From contig NZ_JANRMI010000002.1 in NCBI RefSeq assembly GCF_029531655.1, forward strand, positions 496,001 to 560,000: a stretch of 64,000 bases of DNA, given 5' to 3'. This document shows positions 8,046 through 16,519 of this stretch, one piece after another; within the stretch, counting starts at the first letter, position 1; every line of letters begins with the position of its first letter. The notes beneath the pieces were generated by a model, which saw nothing but the letters and a program-made list of their open reading frames with translations, did no database searches and had not been told where the DNA came from. This DNA comes from Bdellovibrio svalbardensis. GTDB taxonomy: Bacteria; Bdellovibrionota; Bdellovibrionia; Bdellovibrionales; Bdellovibrionaceae. The translations under genes and the position numbers were made by a program.

Positions 8046-10211
8046 ATGGGTCATGGATTCAATCGCAGATTTCTGACTTTTGTAATCGTATTTTTCGCCT
8101 TCCTATCTTGTGCCGAGGCCGGCACGTCCTTGAAGTTAAATTTCACAACAATCAATACTTTGAATTCCTCAACAATGATGGACGCATCTGTTGATTTGAG
8201 CGCTAATTTGGACTCAACGGTTCGCGAATACATTGTTCAATATACGCGTCCGATCCGACCTGCCGATAGAGTGGCTTTAAATCACCAGTTCAAAGTTTTT
8301 GGTTATCTTCCTGATGATGCTTTGGTTGTGCGCGGCACTTTCCCGCAGTTGCTGAAGTTTAAAGCCTCTCATTCTGCGGTTCGCACGATCTTAAAGTACG
8401 AGGCAAGATTTAAAGTAAGTTCTCAACTTTCAGCTTTAAGTGTTTTCAATAAGGACGAGCTCGCTGATCTTGTTGTGCGAATCTTTGATGCCAACGAAAT
8501 TCAAAAAATAGCGCAAGCCATTCAGATCCTAAATCCTCAAGTAATCTTTCAAGATATTAGCGAAAAGCATTTAATGCTGGTGACTTCGAAGGGTTTTATT
8601 CCGCAGATCGCGGAATTGCCCGGGGTTGAGCACGTGGCGCCGGTGCCTGAGATGAAGCTCTTTGATTTCAATCCGACAGATTCAGTAAGTCTGGGAATTG
8701 ATGAGTACGCGAATCTCACTGGTTATGAATCCGGAACCAAAATTATGAAATTTGAAGCGGCCTGGGCTCAAGGTTATGCCGGCCGCAATCAGGTTTTGGC
8801 CATGGCCGATACGGGAGTTGATTCCGGAGATCTCGCAAATTTAGTTCCCGATCTTTCTGGGGCTGTTTCCAGTGGTTTTGCTTTTGGACTTCGTTCAACA
8901 TCTTGGGCGGATCCAATGGGGCATGGAACTCATGTCGCCGGTTTGATGGTCGGCCGAGGAACTGCTTCTCGAGGTCAACTTCTGGGTGGTGCCCATGAGG
9001 CAGAGTTGGTTGTGGGCAGTATGTGGTCGCCCCTTGTGAGGAATATGACCGTGCCCTCACGATTGTCAGTTTTGTTCGATCATGCCTTTCAGGCAGGCGC
9101 GCGCGTTCATTCCAATTCCTGGGGTTCTAACAAAGATCCCGGGGCCTATGATGACTCCGCCGTTCAAGTGGATGAGTGGGTGTTTAATAATCCGGATTTG
9201 TTGGTGGTTTTTGCCGCCGGAAACAGTGGCGCGGATTTGAACAAAGACGGGCGCATTGATGCGATGTCTTTGGGAACTCCGGGGACGGCAAAGAACTGTC
9301 TGACGGTGGGGGCTTCAAAAAACCGAATCTCTCAAGGTGGCGTCCAAGGGGCGATTGGCAAACTTCGGGATGGGCAGGCACTGTGGCCTTCAGAGCCTTT
9401 GTTCTCCTCAGGTATGTCAGACACCGAAACAGGATTGGCTCCTTTTTCATCTCGTGGTCCCACAAAAGATGGGCGTATCAAGCCGGATGTCGTGGCGCCG
9501 GGAACAAATATCTTAGGCACCAAGTCTCATCAAGGTGGAGCTTCAAGCCTTTGGGGCTTTTTCAATAAAGATTACACCTGGTCAGGCGGTACTTCGATGG
9601 CGGCTCCTCTGGCTGCTGGTGCTGCGGGGGTCGCAAGACAAATTCTGGTTGAAAAGTGGGGAGTAGAGTCTCCTTCCGCTGCTTTGGTGAAGGCCACATT
9701 AATTCACTCGGCGGAAGATCTTTTCCCAGGGCAATTTGGCTTGGTGGGGGAAGCACAGGGACAGGAGCTTCTGACTTTGCGACCAAACTCTGACGAGGGT
9801 TACGGGCGCGTGAACATGGAAAATTTAGTTCAGTGGAGCGCCGAAGATACCAAGGTCATTGATAACCGTGAGGGTGTTGCTCAAGATCAGGCAGTCTCTT
9901 ACTCATTCACTCTTGAAGAGTGTGCGAATACCAGTGCGTGCTCGCGATCTCTTTACGCCAACTTGGTGTGGACGGATGCGCCCGGTTCGGTCAACGCAGC
10001 TGTGGCACTGGTGAATGATTTGGACTTGGAGCTCACTTTTCCTGATGGAAGAGTTTTGCGCTCCGAAGACCACGTCAATAATCTAGAAAAGATCGAGGTT
10101 TCAGGCCTTCTGCCCGGAACTTACCAGCTGACAATTAAGGGCCACCGGGTTCCTCAAGCCCCGCGCGGAGGACAGGCTTTCGCGTTGATCTATACAATCT
10201 TTAGACACTAG
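8046..10211 (+). CDS. Secreted S8-family (subtilisin-like) serine protease
   Basis: 721 residues. The start has a strong ribosome site (GGGAGGGG, four bases before ATG) and a signal peptide (1-25). A propeptide-like region (about 26-200) precedes the catalytic domain. Triad residues are in place: Asp255 (MADTGVDSG), His293 (GHGTHVAG) and Ser517 (GGTSMAAP); the oxyanion Asn393 is in AAGNSG. A beta-sandwich C-terminal domain (about 600-721) follows, with the pattern YANLVWTDAPG...LVNDLDLEL seen behind KP-43-type subtilases. Probably exported and used on prey or external protein, which is inference from the likely lifestyle. Confidence 0.93.
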   Translation: MGHGFNRRFLTFVIVFFAFLSCAEAGTSLKLNFTTINTLNSSTMMDASVDLSANLDSTVREYIVQYTRPIRPADRVALNHQFKVFGYLPDDALVVRGTFPQLLKFKASHSAVRTILKYEARFKVSSQLSALSVFNKDELADLVVRIFDANEIQKIAQAIQILNPQVIFQDISEKHLMLVTSKGFIPQIAELPGVEHVAPVPEMKLFDFNPTDSVSLGIDEYANLTGYESGTKIMKFEAAWAQGYAGRNQVLAMADTGVDSGDLANLVPDLSGAVSSGFAFGLRSTSWADPMGHGTHVAGLMVGRGTASRGQLLGGAHEAELVVGSMWSPLVRNMTVPSRLSVLFDHAFQAGARVHSNSWGSNKDPGAYDDSAVQVDEWVFNNPDLLVVFAAGNSGADLNKDGRIDAMSLGTPGTAKNCLTVGASKNRISQGGVQGAIGKLRDGQALWPSEPLFSSGMSDTETGLAPFSSRGPTKDGRIKPDVVAPGTNILGTKSHQGGASSLWGFFNKDYTWSGGTSMAAPLAAGAAGVARQILVEKWGVESPSAALVKATLIHSAEDLFPGQFGLVGEAQGQELLTLRPNSDEGYGRVNMENLVQWSAEDTKVIDNREGVAQDQAVSYSFTLEECANTSACSRSLYANLVWTDAPGSVNAAVALVNDLDLELTFPDGRVLRSEDHVNNLEKIEVSGLLPGTYQLTIKGHRVPQAPRGGQAFALIYTIFRH

Positions 10212-10318
10212 TGCTATTCGTTAAGAGTCTGAAATCATTGCTGCATTAGGACTTCGTGCTGATGGATCATTAATACTGAAATACTCTCTGAAAAATATTC
10301 CTGGAGCGGTGCTCTAGT

Positions 10319-10347
10319 TTGATAACTCGTGTCAAATTTGATACAAC
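10319..10347 (+). promoter_or_regulatory. Probable sigma70-type promoter of the CarD-like gene with a palindrome in the spacer
   Basis: TTGATA (10319-10324) and TACAAC (10342-10347) are separated by 17 bases and match the consensus hexamers at five and four positions. A near-perfect palindrome (GTGTCAAATTTGATAC, 10329-10344) fills the spacer and overlaps the -10 box, as an operator would. Confidence 0.5.
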
Positions 10348-10366
10348 ATTCAAGGTTCGGTCTCTG

Positions 10367-10387
10367 GTAAATCGGTCGACGATTTAC
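10367..10387. promoter_or_regulatory. 21-bp inverted repeat ahead of the CarD-like gene
   Basis: Arms GTAAATCG and CGATTTAC are exact inverted copies around GTCGA. The site lies between the probable promoter and the ribosome site, so it would be in the 5' leader or just inside the transcribed region. It can be an operator or a short RNA hairpin. Confidence 0.5.
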
Positions 10388-10427
10388 ATCTCTGTCAAAA
10401 CTCTAGGTATCTAGGGGAGGTTCACGG

Positions 10428-10922
10428 ATGCAGGCGTTTAATATCGGTGATAATGCAGTTTATCCCGGCTACGGCGTAGTTAAAGTTGTGGCTATTGAAA
10501 CGAAGGAAATGCTCGGTACAAAAACGACATTTTATAACATGCAGTTGGTAGATACGGGTCTTAAGATCATGATCCCGACTACAAACGTAAAGTCTGCGGG
10601 TCTTCGCCCTATTATCTCTAAGACTGAAGCTGCCCGAGTTGTAGGCATTCTTAAGGAAAAAGACATCAAAATTGATAATCAAACATGGAATCGCCGTTAT
10701 CGCGAGTACATGGAGAAGATCAAGACGGGTTCCGTCTTTGAAATTGCTGAAGTTTTGCGCGACCTTTTCTTGTTGAAAGCCGATAAAGAGTTGTCTTTTG
10801 GCGAGCGCAAGATGCTTGATTCTGCGCGCAGTCTTCTTTTGAAAGAGCTCACTTTGGCAACAAGCCAAGAAGAGCTGTTTATGGAAGAAGAAGTGAAGGC
10901 GATTTTCGGAGTGACAGCCTAA
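10428..10922 (+). CDS. CarD-family transcriptional regulator
   Basis: 164 residues. The N-terminal RNA-polymerase-interaction domain is typical: FNIGDNAVYPGYGVVKVVAIE (3-23), then YNMQLVDTGLKIMIP, followed by a helical C-terminal DNA-binding part (LREV-like EVLRDLFLLKADKELSFGERKML, about 105-130). CarD proteins bind the RNA polymerase beta subunit and stabilise open complexes, often at rRNA and stress genes. Ribosome site GGAGG stands seven bases before the ATG. Two palindromes and a good promoter lie upstream, and an intrinsic terminator lies downstream, so it is a single-gene unit. Confidence 0.92.
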   Translation: MQAFNIGDNAVYPGYGVVKVVAIETKEMLGTKTTFYNMQLVDTGLKIMIPTTNVKSAGLRPIISKTEAARVVGILKEKDIKIDNQTWNRRYREYMEKIKTGSVFEIAEVLRDLFLLKADKELSFGERKMLDSARSLLLKELTLATSQEELFMEEEVKAIFGVTA

Positions 10923-11011
10923 GGCTGTACTTGAAGTGGCAGCCTAGAACGGCTAGTCAGTCTAAAAGACTGCGACGTAGTAGACTCCCTCAAAAAAATC
11001 TAATAATGTTA

Positions 11012-11039
11012 AGGCTTGGCTAATCACCAGGCCTTTTTC
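11012..11039 (+). terminator. Intrinsic terminator behind the CarD-like gene
   Basis: Arms AGGCTTGG (11012-11019) and CCAGGCCT (11027-11034) form an eight-pair stem with one G-U pair and a seven-base loop, followed by a T run. It separates the CarD-like gene from gltX. Confidence 0.8.
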
Positions 11040-11055
11040 ATTTTTGGAGTACCTA

Positions 11056-12537
11056 ATGACTTCGCAAATTTCTCCGCATGTTCGTGTTCGTTTTGCCCCT
11101 TCTCCTACCGGATACCTTCACGTAGGTGGCGCAAGAACTGCCTTGTACAATTATCTTTACGCTAAAAAAAATAAAGGCGAATTCATTCTTCGTATTGAAG
11201 ACACAGATGAGGCTCGTTCTACGCAGGAATCTTTGCGTGGTGTGGTTGATGATATGGTGTGGTTGAACCTTCTTTGGGATGAGGGTGTTGACCCTGTGAC
11301 TTTGAAGGATGTGGGACCCAATGGTCCTTATCGACAAAGTGAACGCCAGGCGATCTACAAAGAAATTGCTGAAAAGTTTTTGAACGAAGGCAAAGCTTAC
11401 TACTGCTTTTTAACGGATGCGGAAATTGAAGCGCAACGTGAAGCTGCCATCAAGGCGGGACGTCCTCCGCAAATCACTTCCCCATACCAAGATTGGACTT
11501 TGGAGCAAGCCAAAGAAAAACTGGCGGCCGGTGAAAAAGCGGTTGTTCGTTTTAAAACTCGTCATCTTAAAAAAGACTATATCTTCACGGACCATGTTCG
11601 TGGCGAAGTGAAGTTCCCTTCTGATATGGTGGGTGATTTCGTTATTCTTCGTTCTGGCGGTATGCCGGTTTATAACTTCTGCTGCGTGGTGGATGATCAC
11701 TTGATGAAGATCACCCATGTTTTCCGTGCGGAAGAACATCTGCCAAACACCCTTCGTCAATTGATGATTTACGAAGCGATGGGATGGCAGGCTCCTGAGT
11801 TCGGTCATATGGCTTTGATCCTGGATGAAGATCGTCAAAAGCTTTCTAAACGTAAGGGCGCTGTGGCTTGTGGTCAGTTGAAAGACGAAGGCTATTTGCC
11901 GTCAGCGGTTTTGAATTTCATCGCCCTTCTTGGTTGGTCACATCCAGAAGGTAAAGAGATTCTGACGGTGGATGAAATGATTCAGGCTTTTGATATCTCT
12001 CGCTTGAATTCTGCAGGGGCGATCTTTGACCGTGTGAAATTCAAGTGGATGAATGCGCAACATCTGAGAGCCTTGTCTAACAAAGATCTTTGGAATGCGA
12101 TTCAACCATTCTTGGCGCGTGAAAAAATGGAGCTTCCTCAAGATCCAGCTTGGCAGGAGCAATCCGTGGCAGTTTTCAAAACATCGATGGAAACATTGGT
12201 GGATGCTATTGAATTGTATAAGCCACTTAATGATAAGTCTTATGTGGTTTTGCCAGAGTCTGAAGAGACTTTGAAGTGGGAGCCAACAAAAGCGGTTTTG
12301 ACTGCTTGGCGTGACCTTGTGAAGGCTCATCCTTCGGATTACATGACTGAAGCTGAGTTCTTGAAGATTCAAGATGAGGTGAAGAACGCAACCGGTGCAA
12401 AAGGTAAAAATCTTTTCATGCCGATTCGCGTGGCTGTCATCGGGAAGCCTCACGGAACAGAGTTAAAAATTCTTGTTCCATTGATCAAGAAGTCTTCATT
12501 GATTGCAAGAGCTGAAGAGGCTCTGGCGAAAGCATAG
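11056..12537 (+). CDS. gltX: Glutamyl-tRNA synthetase
   Basis: 493 residues from the ATG at 11056; a TTG four codons earlier is in frame, but GGAG at 11046-11049 is correctly spaced for 11056. Class I synthetase signatures are present: the HIGH-type motif in APSPTGYLHVGGARTALYN and the KMSKS-type motif DRQKLSKRKGA. The rest of the catalytic domain (ARFAPSP, EDTDEARS, VDDHLMKITHVFRAEEHL) and the helical anticodon-binding C-terminus are complete. It charges tRNA-Glu. cysS follows 27 bases downstream, so the two synthetases probably form an operon. Confidence 0.96.
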   Translation: MTSQISPHVRVRFAPSPTGYLHVGGARTALYNYLYAKKNKGEFILRIEDTDEARSTQESLRGVVDDMVWLNLLWDEGVDPVTLKDVGPNGPYRQSERQAIYKEIAEKFLNEGKAYYCFLTDAEIEAQREAAIKAGRPPQITSPYQDWTLEQAKEKLAAGEKAVVRFKTRHLKKDYIFTDHVRGEVKFPSDMVGDFVILRSGGMPVYNFCCVVDDHLMKITHVFRAEEHLPNTLRQLMIYEAMGWQAPEFGHMALILDEDRQKLSKRKGAVACGQLKDEGYLPSAVLNFIALLGWSHPEGKEILTVDEMIQAFDISRLNSAGAIFDRVKFKWMNAQHLRALSNKDLWNAIQPFLAREKMELPQDPAWQEQSVAVFKTSMETLVDAIELYKPLNDKSYVVLPESEETLKWEPTKAVLTAWRDLVKAHPSDYMTEAEFLKIQDEVKNATGAKGKNLFMPIRVAVIGKPHGTELKILVPLIKKSSLIARAEEALAKA

Positions 12538-12564
12538 TAGCTGGTTTATTTTTGGGAGAAATTC

Positions 12565-14016
12565 ATGGCACTTAAGATTCACAACTCGCAGTCAAAACAA
12601 CTTGAAGAATTTGTGCCTTTGGATCCAAAGCACGTGAAAATGTACGTGTGCGGACCGACCGTTTATAACTATCTGCACGTGGGGAACTTCCGCGGCGTGG
12701 TGGTTTTCAATCTTGTGCGCAACTGGCTTGAGTATCTGGGGTACAAAGTCTCTTATGCTCTGAATTTCACAGACGTCGATGATAAGATCATCAACCGGGC
12801 CCATGAAATGAATATGGAACCGGGGGCCTTGGCAGAGCAGTATATCGCCGAATACAAAAAAGATTTTGCTTCCTTGGGACTGCGTCCTCACGACTTCAAT
12901 CCGAAGGTGACTGAGTCGATGGATGAAATCACCGAGATGGTGCAAACCCTGGTGAAAAATGGCAAAGCTTACGAAACGCAAGGCGATGTTTTGTATTCGA
13001 TTGAATCGTTTAAAGACTACGGAAAATTGAGCGGTCGTCAAACGGATGAGCTGCAAGCTGGGGCTCGTGTGGATGTCGATGAAAAGAAACGCAATCCATT
13101 GGATTTTGCGCTTTGGAAAGCGGCGAAGCCAGGGGAAATCTCATGGCCTTCTCCGTGGGGGCCGGGGCGTCCGGGTTGGCATATTGAGTGCTCGGCAATG
13201 ATTCAAAAAATCTATGGTGATCAAATTGATATCCACGGTGGTGGAATGGATTTGATTTTCCCACATCATGAGAATGAAATCGCACAAAGTGAAGGCTGCA
13301 CAGGCAAACACTTTGTGAAGTATTGGATGCACAACAATATGCTGAACTTCGGCGGCCAAAAGATGTCGAAGTCTTTGGGTAATATTGTGACCATGCGTGA
13401 GTTCTTGGAGACAAACAGCGCGGAGCTTTACAAGTGGATGATCCTGTCAGTGCACTATCGCACGATGAGTGACTTCAGTGATGCCGCGATTGATCGCGCA
13501 GTGTCTGGTTTGGCTCGCGTTTACTCTGCAATGTCATTGGCGGAAAGCTATTTGACCGGAGAGGTTAAAATGGCAGACCAAGCTTTCCAAAAAATAACTG
13601 ACGACGCTTGGGTAAAAATCGAAGCTGCTTTAAACGACGACTTCGGAACCCCTGAAGCCTTCGCTACTTTGTTTGAAGTGGTTCGCCAGTTCAATTCACA
13701 AGTTCGTCGCGGAATGAAAACCAATCCGGCGATCCAGGGCAAAGCCGTGGCGTTCATTAACTTCGTCCATAAATTCGGCGCCCTCATGAGCATGTTCCAA
13801 GAACCTGCCCATGACTTCCTCATTAAGCTAGATGATTTATTACTCAAAAAAATGAACATCGAAAGAAATCTAGTGGATTCTATCGTCAACGAACGCACCC
13901 AAGCCCGTTTAACCAAAGACTTCGCCAAATCCGACGAACTCCGCAAAAAACTCAACGACATGGGTATAGCAGTCAGCGACACCACAGAAGGCTCCTTCTG
14001 GGAAGTCGCGAAATAA
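12565..14016 (+). CDS. cysS: Cysteinyl-tRNA synthetase
   Basis: 483 residues, starting behind a GGAGAA ribosome site. The zinc-site cysteine and HIGH-type motif stand together in YVCGPTVYNYLHVGNFRG (about 27-44), further zinc ligands are in GWHIECSAM and the GGMDLIFPHHENEIAQSE block, and the second signature is QKMSKSLGN. The C-terminal helical DALR-like domain ends with SFWEVAK. It charges tRNA-Cys; the only tRNA gene in this window, at 36817, is also tRNA-Cys, which is probably coincidence. Likely co-transcribed with gltX and ended by hairpins at 14015-14095. Confidence 0.97.
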   Translation: MALKIHNSQSKQLEEFVPLDPKHVKMYVCGPTVYNYLHVGNFRGVVVFNLVRNWLEYLGYKVSYALNFTDVDDKIINRAHEMNMEPGALAEQYIAEYKKDFASLGLRPHDFNPKVTESMDEITEMVQTLVKNGKAYETQGDVLYSIESFKDYGKLSGRQTDELQAGARVDVDEKKRNPLDFALWKAAKPGEISWPSPWGPGRPGWHIECSAMIQKIYGDQIDIHGGGMDLIFPHHENEIAQSEGCTGKHFVKYWMHNNMLNFGGQKMSKSLGNIVTMREFLETNSAELYKWMILSVHYRTMSDFSDAAIDRAVSGLARVYSAMSLAESYLTGEVKMADQAFQKITDDAWVKIEAALNDDFGTPEAFATLFEVVRQFNSQVRRGMKTNPAIQGKAVAFINFVHKFGALMSMFQEPAHDFLIKLDDLLLKKMNIERNLVDSIVNERTQARLTKDFAKSDELRKKLNDMGIAVSDTTEGSFWEVAK

Positions 14017-14037
14017 AAGGTACGCCGTACCTTTTTG
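14015..14037 (+). terminator. Intrinsic terminator of gltX-cysS
   Basis: Arms AAAAGGTAC and GTACCTTTT are exact inverted copies around GCC and run into a T tract; the stem begins just inside the cysS stop codon. Confidence 0.7.
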
Positions 14038-14060
14038 AGGCTCGATGCATTATGAAATTT

Positions 14061-14095
14061 AAAGAAAGAGCCGTGGATTCCATGGCTCTTTCTTT
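14061..14095. terminator. Bidirectional intrinsic terminator between cysS and the acylase gene
   Basis: Arms AAAGAAAGAGCC and GGCTCTTTCTTT form a perfect twelve-pair stem around an eleven-base loop. The A/T ends let it work on both strands: for read-through from cysS and for the convergent acylase gene, whose stop codon it touches. Confidence 0.8.
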
Positions 14096-16412
14096 ATCGG
14101 AGGATCAGGTCGTGGGATTGATTCTTTTGGATGTCTTGCAGGTCCATGAGTTGGGGGCGGTATTCGCCTTTGATGAACATGTGGACTTCGTCTTTGTAGA
14201 AAGGCGAGAGGATGTGTTCTGAGATGCCGATGGGGTTGATGCCCCAACTGGTTTGTGGTTTTGCGAAATCGACGATTCTGCGTGTAGAGGCTCCGGCCAG
14301 GACTTTGAAGTCGGCCCCGAGATTTCTTTGTTTGTTGTTGTTGATCTCATTGTAGGCGCCCGGAATAGGATAAGGGCCTAAATTGAAAATCAGATTTAGA
14401 GGAAAGCTTCGTCCTAGCGGATGAACATATTCAATCGTATGAATCTCTCCCCAGGTGGGCAGGGTAGTCCATTTTGTGACGGCCTTTTTGAAGCCCTCGG
14501 TGATCAGATTTTTTTGTGATTTTCTTTGCCACCATTCGGAGTTTTCGTCTTTTAGAACGCGTTTGTAGAACACCCAGGCGTGGGTGGTGTTCAAATAGGC
14601 CTCGCGCTCTTTTTCATTCAGACCACTCAGTAGGAGGGTCATATTTTCTGCATTCCATTGATGGTAGAGGCTTGCTTCAGAAGAGTTTAATTCCGAATGA
14701 AGATCCCACTTTCTTAGTTTCTCAAGTAATGCGCCATATTTCGTTTGCTCTGCCGGGTTCAGACTCAATTGCTTCAAGAGCTTTTCAAGAATAACGGGCG
14801 TGTTTGAATTGTAGTTTAAGGTTTGCAGCTCTTTAAAATCGTCAGACTTCCAAAGATCTTTCTCTGAGAGTGCTCCTATAATTGTCTGGTAGCGATCATC
14901 GGCTTGCCAATCGCCACGCATTTCTGCGGGGGCGGCTGTGGGGCGGGAGTTGGCGGTAACAATGATTCCCGATGGGGGATTCACCAGATGAGGTTTTTCG
15001 TCCCAAGTGAAAAGTCTTTGGTATTCATCATCGCCCGAGCTGCCTTCAAGGATCAGGTCTGAGTTGGGATTGTTTTTAACAGCGTAGTCACCAACACTCC
15101 ACCAGGCAATATTTCGAGGGTCTGCGTACATCACATTCAAGCCAGGAGCAGAGACAGGTTTTAAGGCCTCTTCAAAATCCTTCATGGTTTTGGCTTCGCC
15201 CATCTTATAGAGAGCCGTGATAGGATCGTTTCCTTTGGTATGGAAAGCCCACTTCAATGCAATATTCTTTTCCTCGAGGACTTCGTCCATCAAGGGGCCG
15301 TGGGGAGTTTCTATGACTTGGAAAGATGTGGCTGGCTTGTCTTTAACAAGAATTGTTTCCGATCGCGCGCGATAGGGTTGCCATTGCTTGTTGAACATCA
15401 CCATCTTCTTTTCATGGTCCACTTTCTCGCGGTACAAATCCATATCGTCGGTTTGTGACATTGTAAAGCCCCAGGCGTGATGGCGAGAGTGACCTAAAAC
15501 TGCAAACGGAACCATCGGCAAATAGTGGCCATAAAGCTCAAAAGTAGGCGTGTGAATATGGGCCTCAAACCAAACAGCGGGATGAGAAAATCCAATGTGA
15601 GGATCGTTGGCCAGGATGCTTTTTCCGGATTGAGATCGTTGTGGACCTATCAACCAAGAGTTGCTGCCATCAAAGTACGGAGAAAAATGATTTTCCGTAG
15701 CGATCATCATTGGCTCTAAGATTCTCAAGGCCTCTGTTTTAGCATCTGCAAATTTCAAGGGAGTTTGTAGTTTGTCATTGCGAAGATCTTGAAACAGTCC
15801 TGGCGTGAGGTTTTTTGCCAAAGAGGTCATAAGGATATCGTTTTTCAGTGCGACACCAAAGCTATAGGCCATATGCCCTGTCATAATGTAGGCATCAATT
15901 GGCGTAAAAGGGCGAGGTTTGATACGCAAAAGAGTCATGCCATAAGGGAGCGGATGGGTTGATTGATACTGATTGATGCCATCACAGTAGGCTTCCATCT
16001 CGGCGAACATTTTTTCGTCGAACTCCCCAGACTTCATTTTGTTCGCAAGCATTTCTTCCATGGTGTGGCGAAGGCCCAGGCTGCGATAAAGTTTGTCGCT
16101 TTTCAAAGCGACATCGCCAACAACTTCCGAAAGTGTTCCCTGAGTCATACGGCGCGACATTTCCATTTGAAAGAGTCTTTCGCTGGCCATGACATATCCG
16201 AGGGCGCGCAGAGCGTCTGTTTTGGATTGAGCATAGATGTGAGGAATTCCGTATTCATCGCGAAGGACGCGGATGGGGCCGGAGAGGTTTTTGACGTACA
16301 TAGTTCCATCGAGTGGAGCCAGGGATCTTCTTAAAAAGAAAAAGACTGCAATGGAGAGAATAAAAAGAATTGAGAGGGTGGTAACAAGTATCTTTTTAAG
16401 TTTTTTTATCAT
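14094..16412 (-). CDS. Penicillin acylase (penicillin amidase) family Ntn-hydrolase
   Basis: 772 residues. An N-terminal membrane-spanning signal (about 8-28) directs export. The pre-domain contains RDEYGIPHIYAQSKTDALRA, the family's classical alpha-subunit start. The autocatalytic cleavage site and nucleophile are in DGSNSWLIGP (Ser250), followed by LANDPHIGFSHPAVWFE and the GFTMSQTDDMDLY block. Such enzymes mature into two chains and cut amide bonds of acylated compounds, including N-acyl-homoserine lactones, acyl-peptides or beta-lactams; the substrate cannot be told from the sequence. It stands alone, convergent with cysS and divergent from uvrB. Confidence 0.93.
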   Translation of the reverse strand: MIKKLKKILVTTLSILFILSIAVFFFLRRSLAPLDGTMYVKNLSGPIRVLRDEYGIPHIYAQSKTDALRALGYVMASERLFQMEMSRRMTQGTLSEVVGDVALKSDKLYRSLGLRHTMEEMLANKMKSGEFDEKMFAEMEAYCDGINQYQSTHPLPYGMTLLRIKPRPFTPIDAYIMTGHMAYSFGVALKNDILMTSLAKNLTPGLFQDLRNDKLQTPLKFADAKTEALRILEPMMIATENHFSPYFDGSNSWLIGPQRSQSGKSILANDPHIGFSHPAVWFEAHIHTPTFELYGHYLPMVPFAVLGHSRHHAWGFTMSQTDDMDLYREKVDHEKKMVMFNKQWQPYRARSETILVKDKPATSFQVIETPHGPLMDEVLEEKNIALKWAFHTKGNDPITALYKMGEAKTMKDFEEALKPVSAPGLNVMYADPRNIAWWSVGDYAVKNNPNSDLILEGSSGDDEYQRLFTWDEKPHLVNPPSGIIVTANSRPTAAPAEMRGDWQADDRYQTIIGALSEKDLWKSDDFKELQTLNYNSNTPVILEKLLKQLSLNPAEQTKYGALLEKLRKWDLHSELNSSEASLYHQWNAENMTLLLSGLNEKEREAYLNTTHAWVFYKRVLKDENSEWWQRKSQKNLITEGFKKAVTKWTTLPTWGEIHTIEYVHPLGRSFPLNLIFNLGPYPIPGAYNEINNNKQRNLGADFKVLAGASTRRIVDFAKPQTSWGINPIGISEHILSPFYKDEVHMFIKGEYRPQLMDLQDIQKNQSHDLILR

Positions 16413-16519
16413 GTTCTTACTCTCACAAAGGCAGGTCTAGGAATCAACCTGTGCGAGGATGAATGTCACTCCGCACAAAGTTGCAGGGGCTGCGTCCGTT
16501 AATTCCCTAGAGGGAAACT

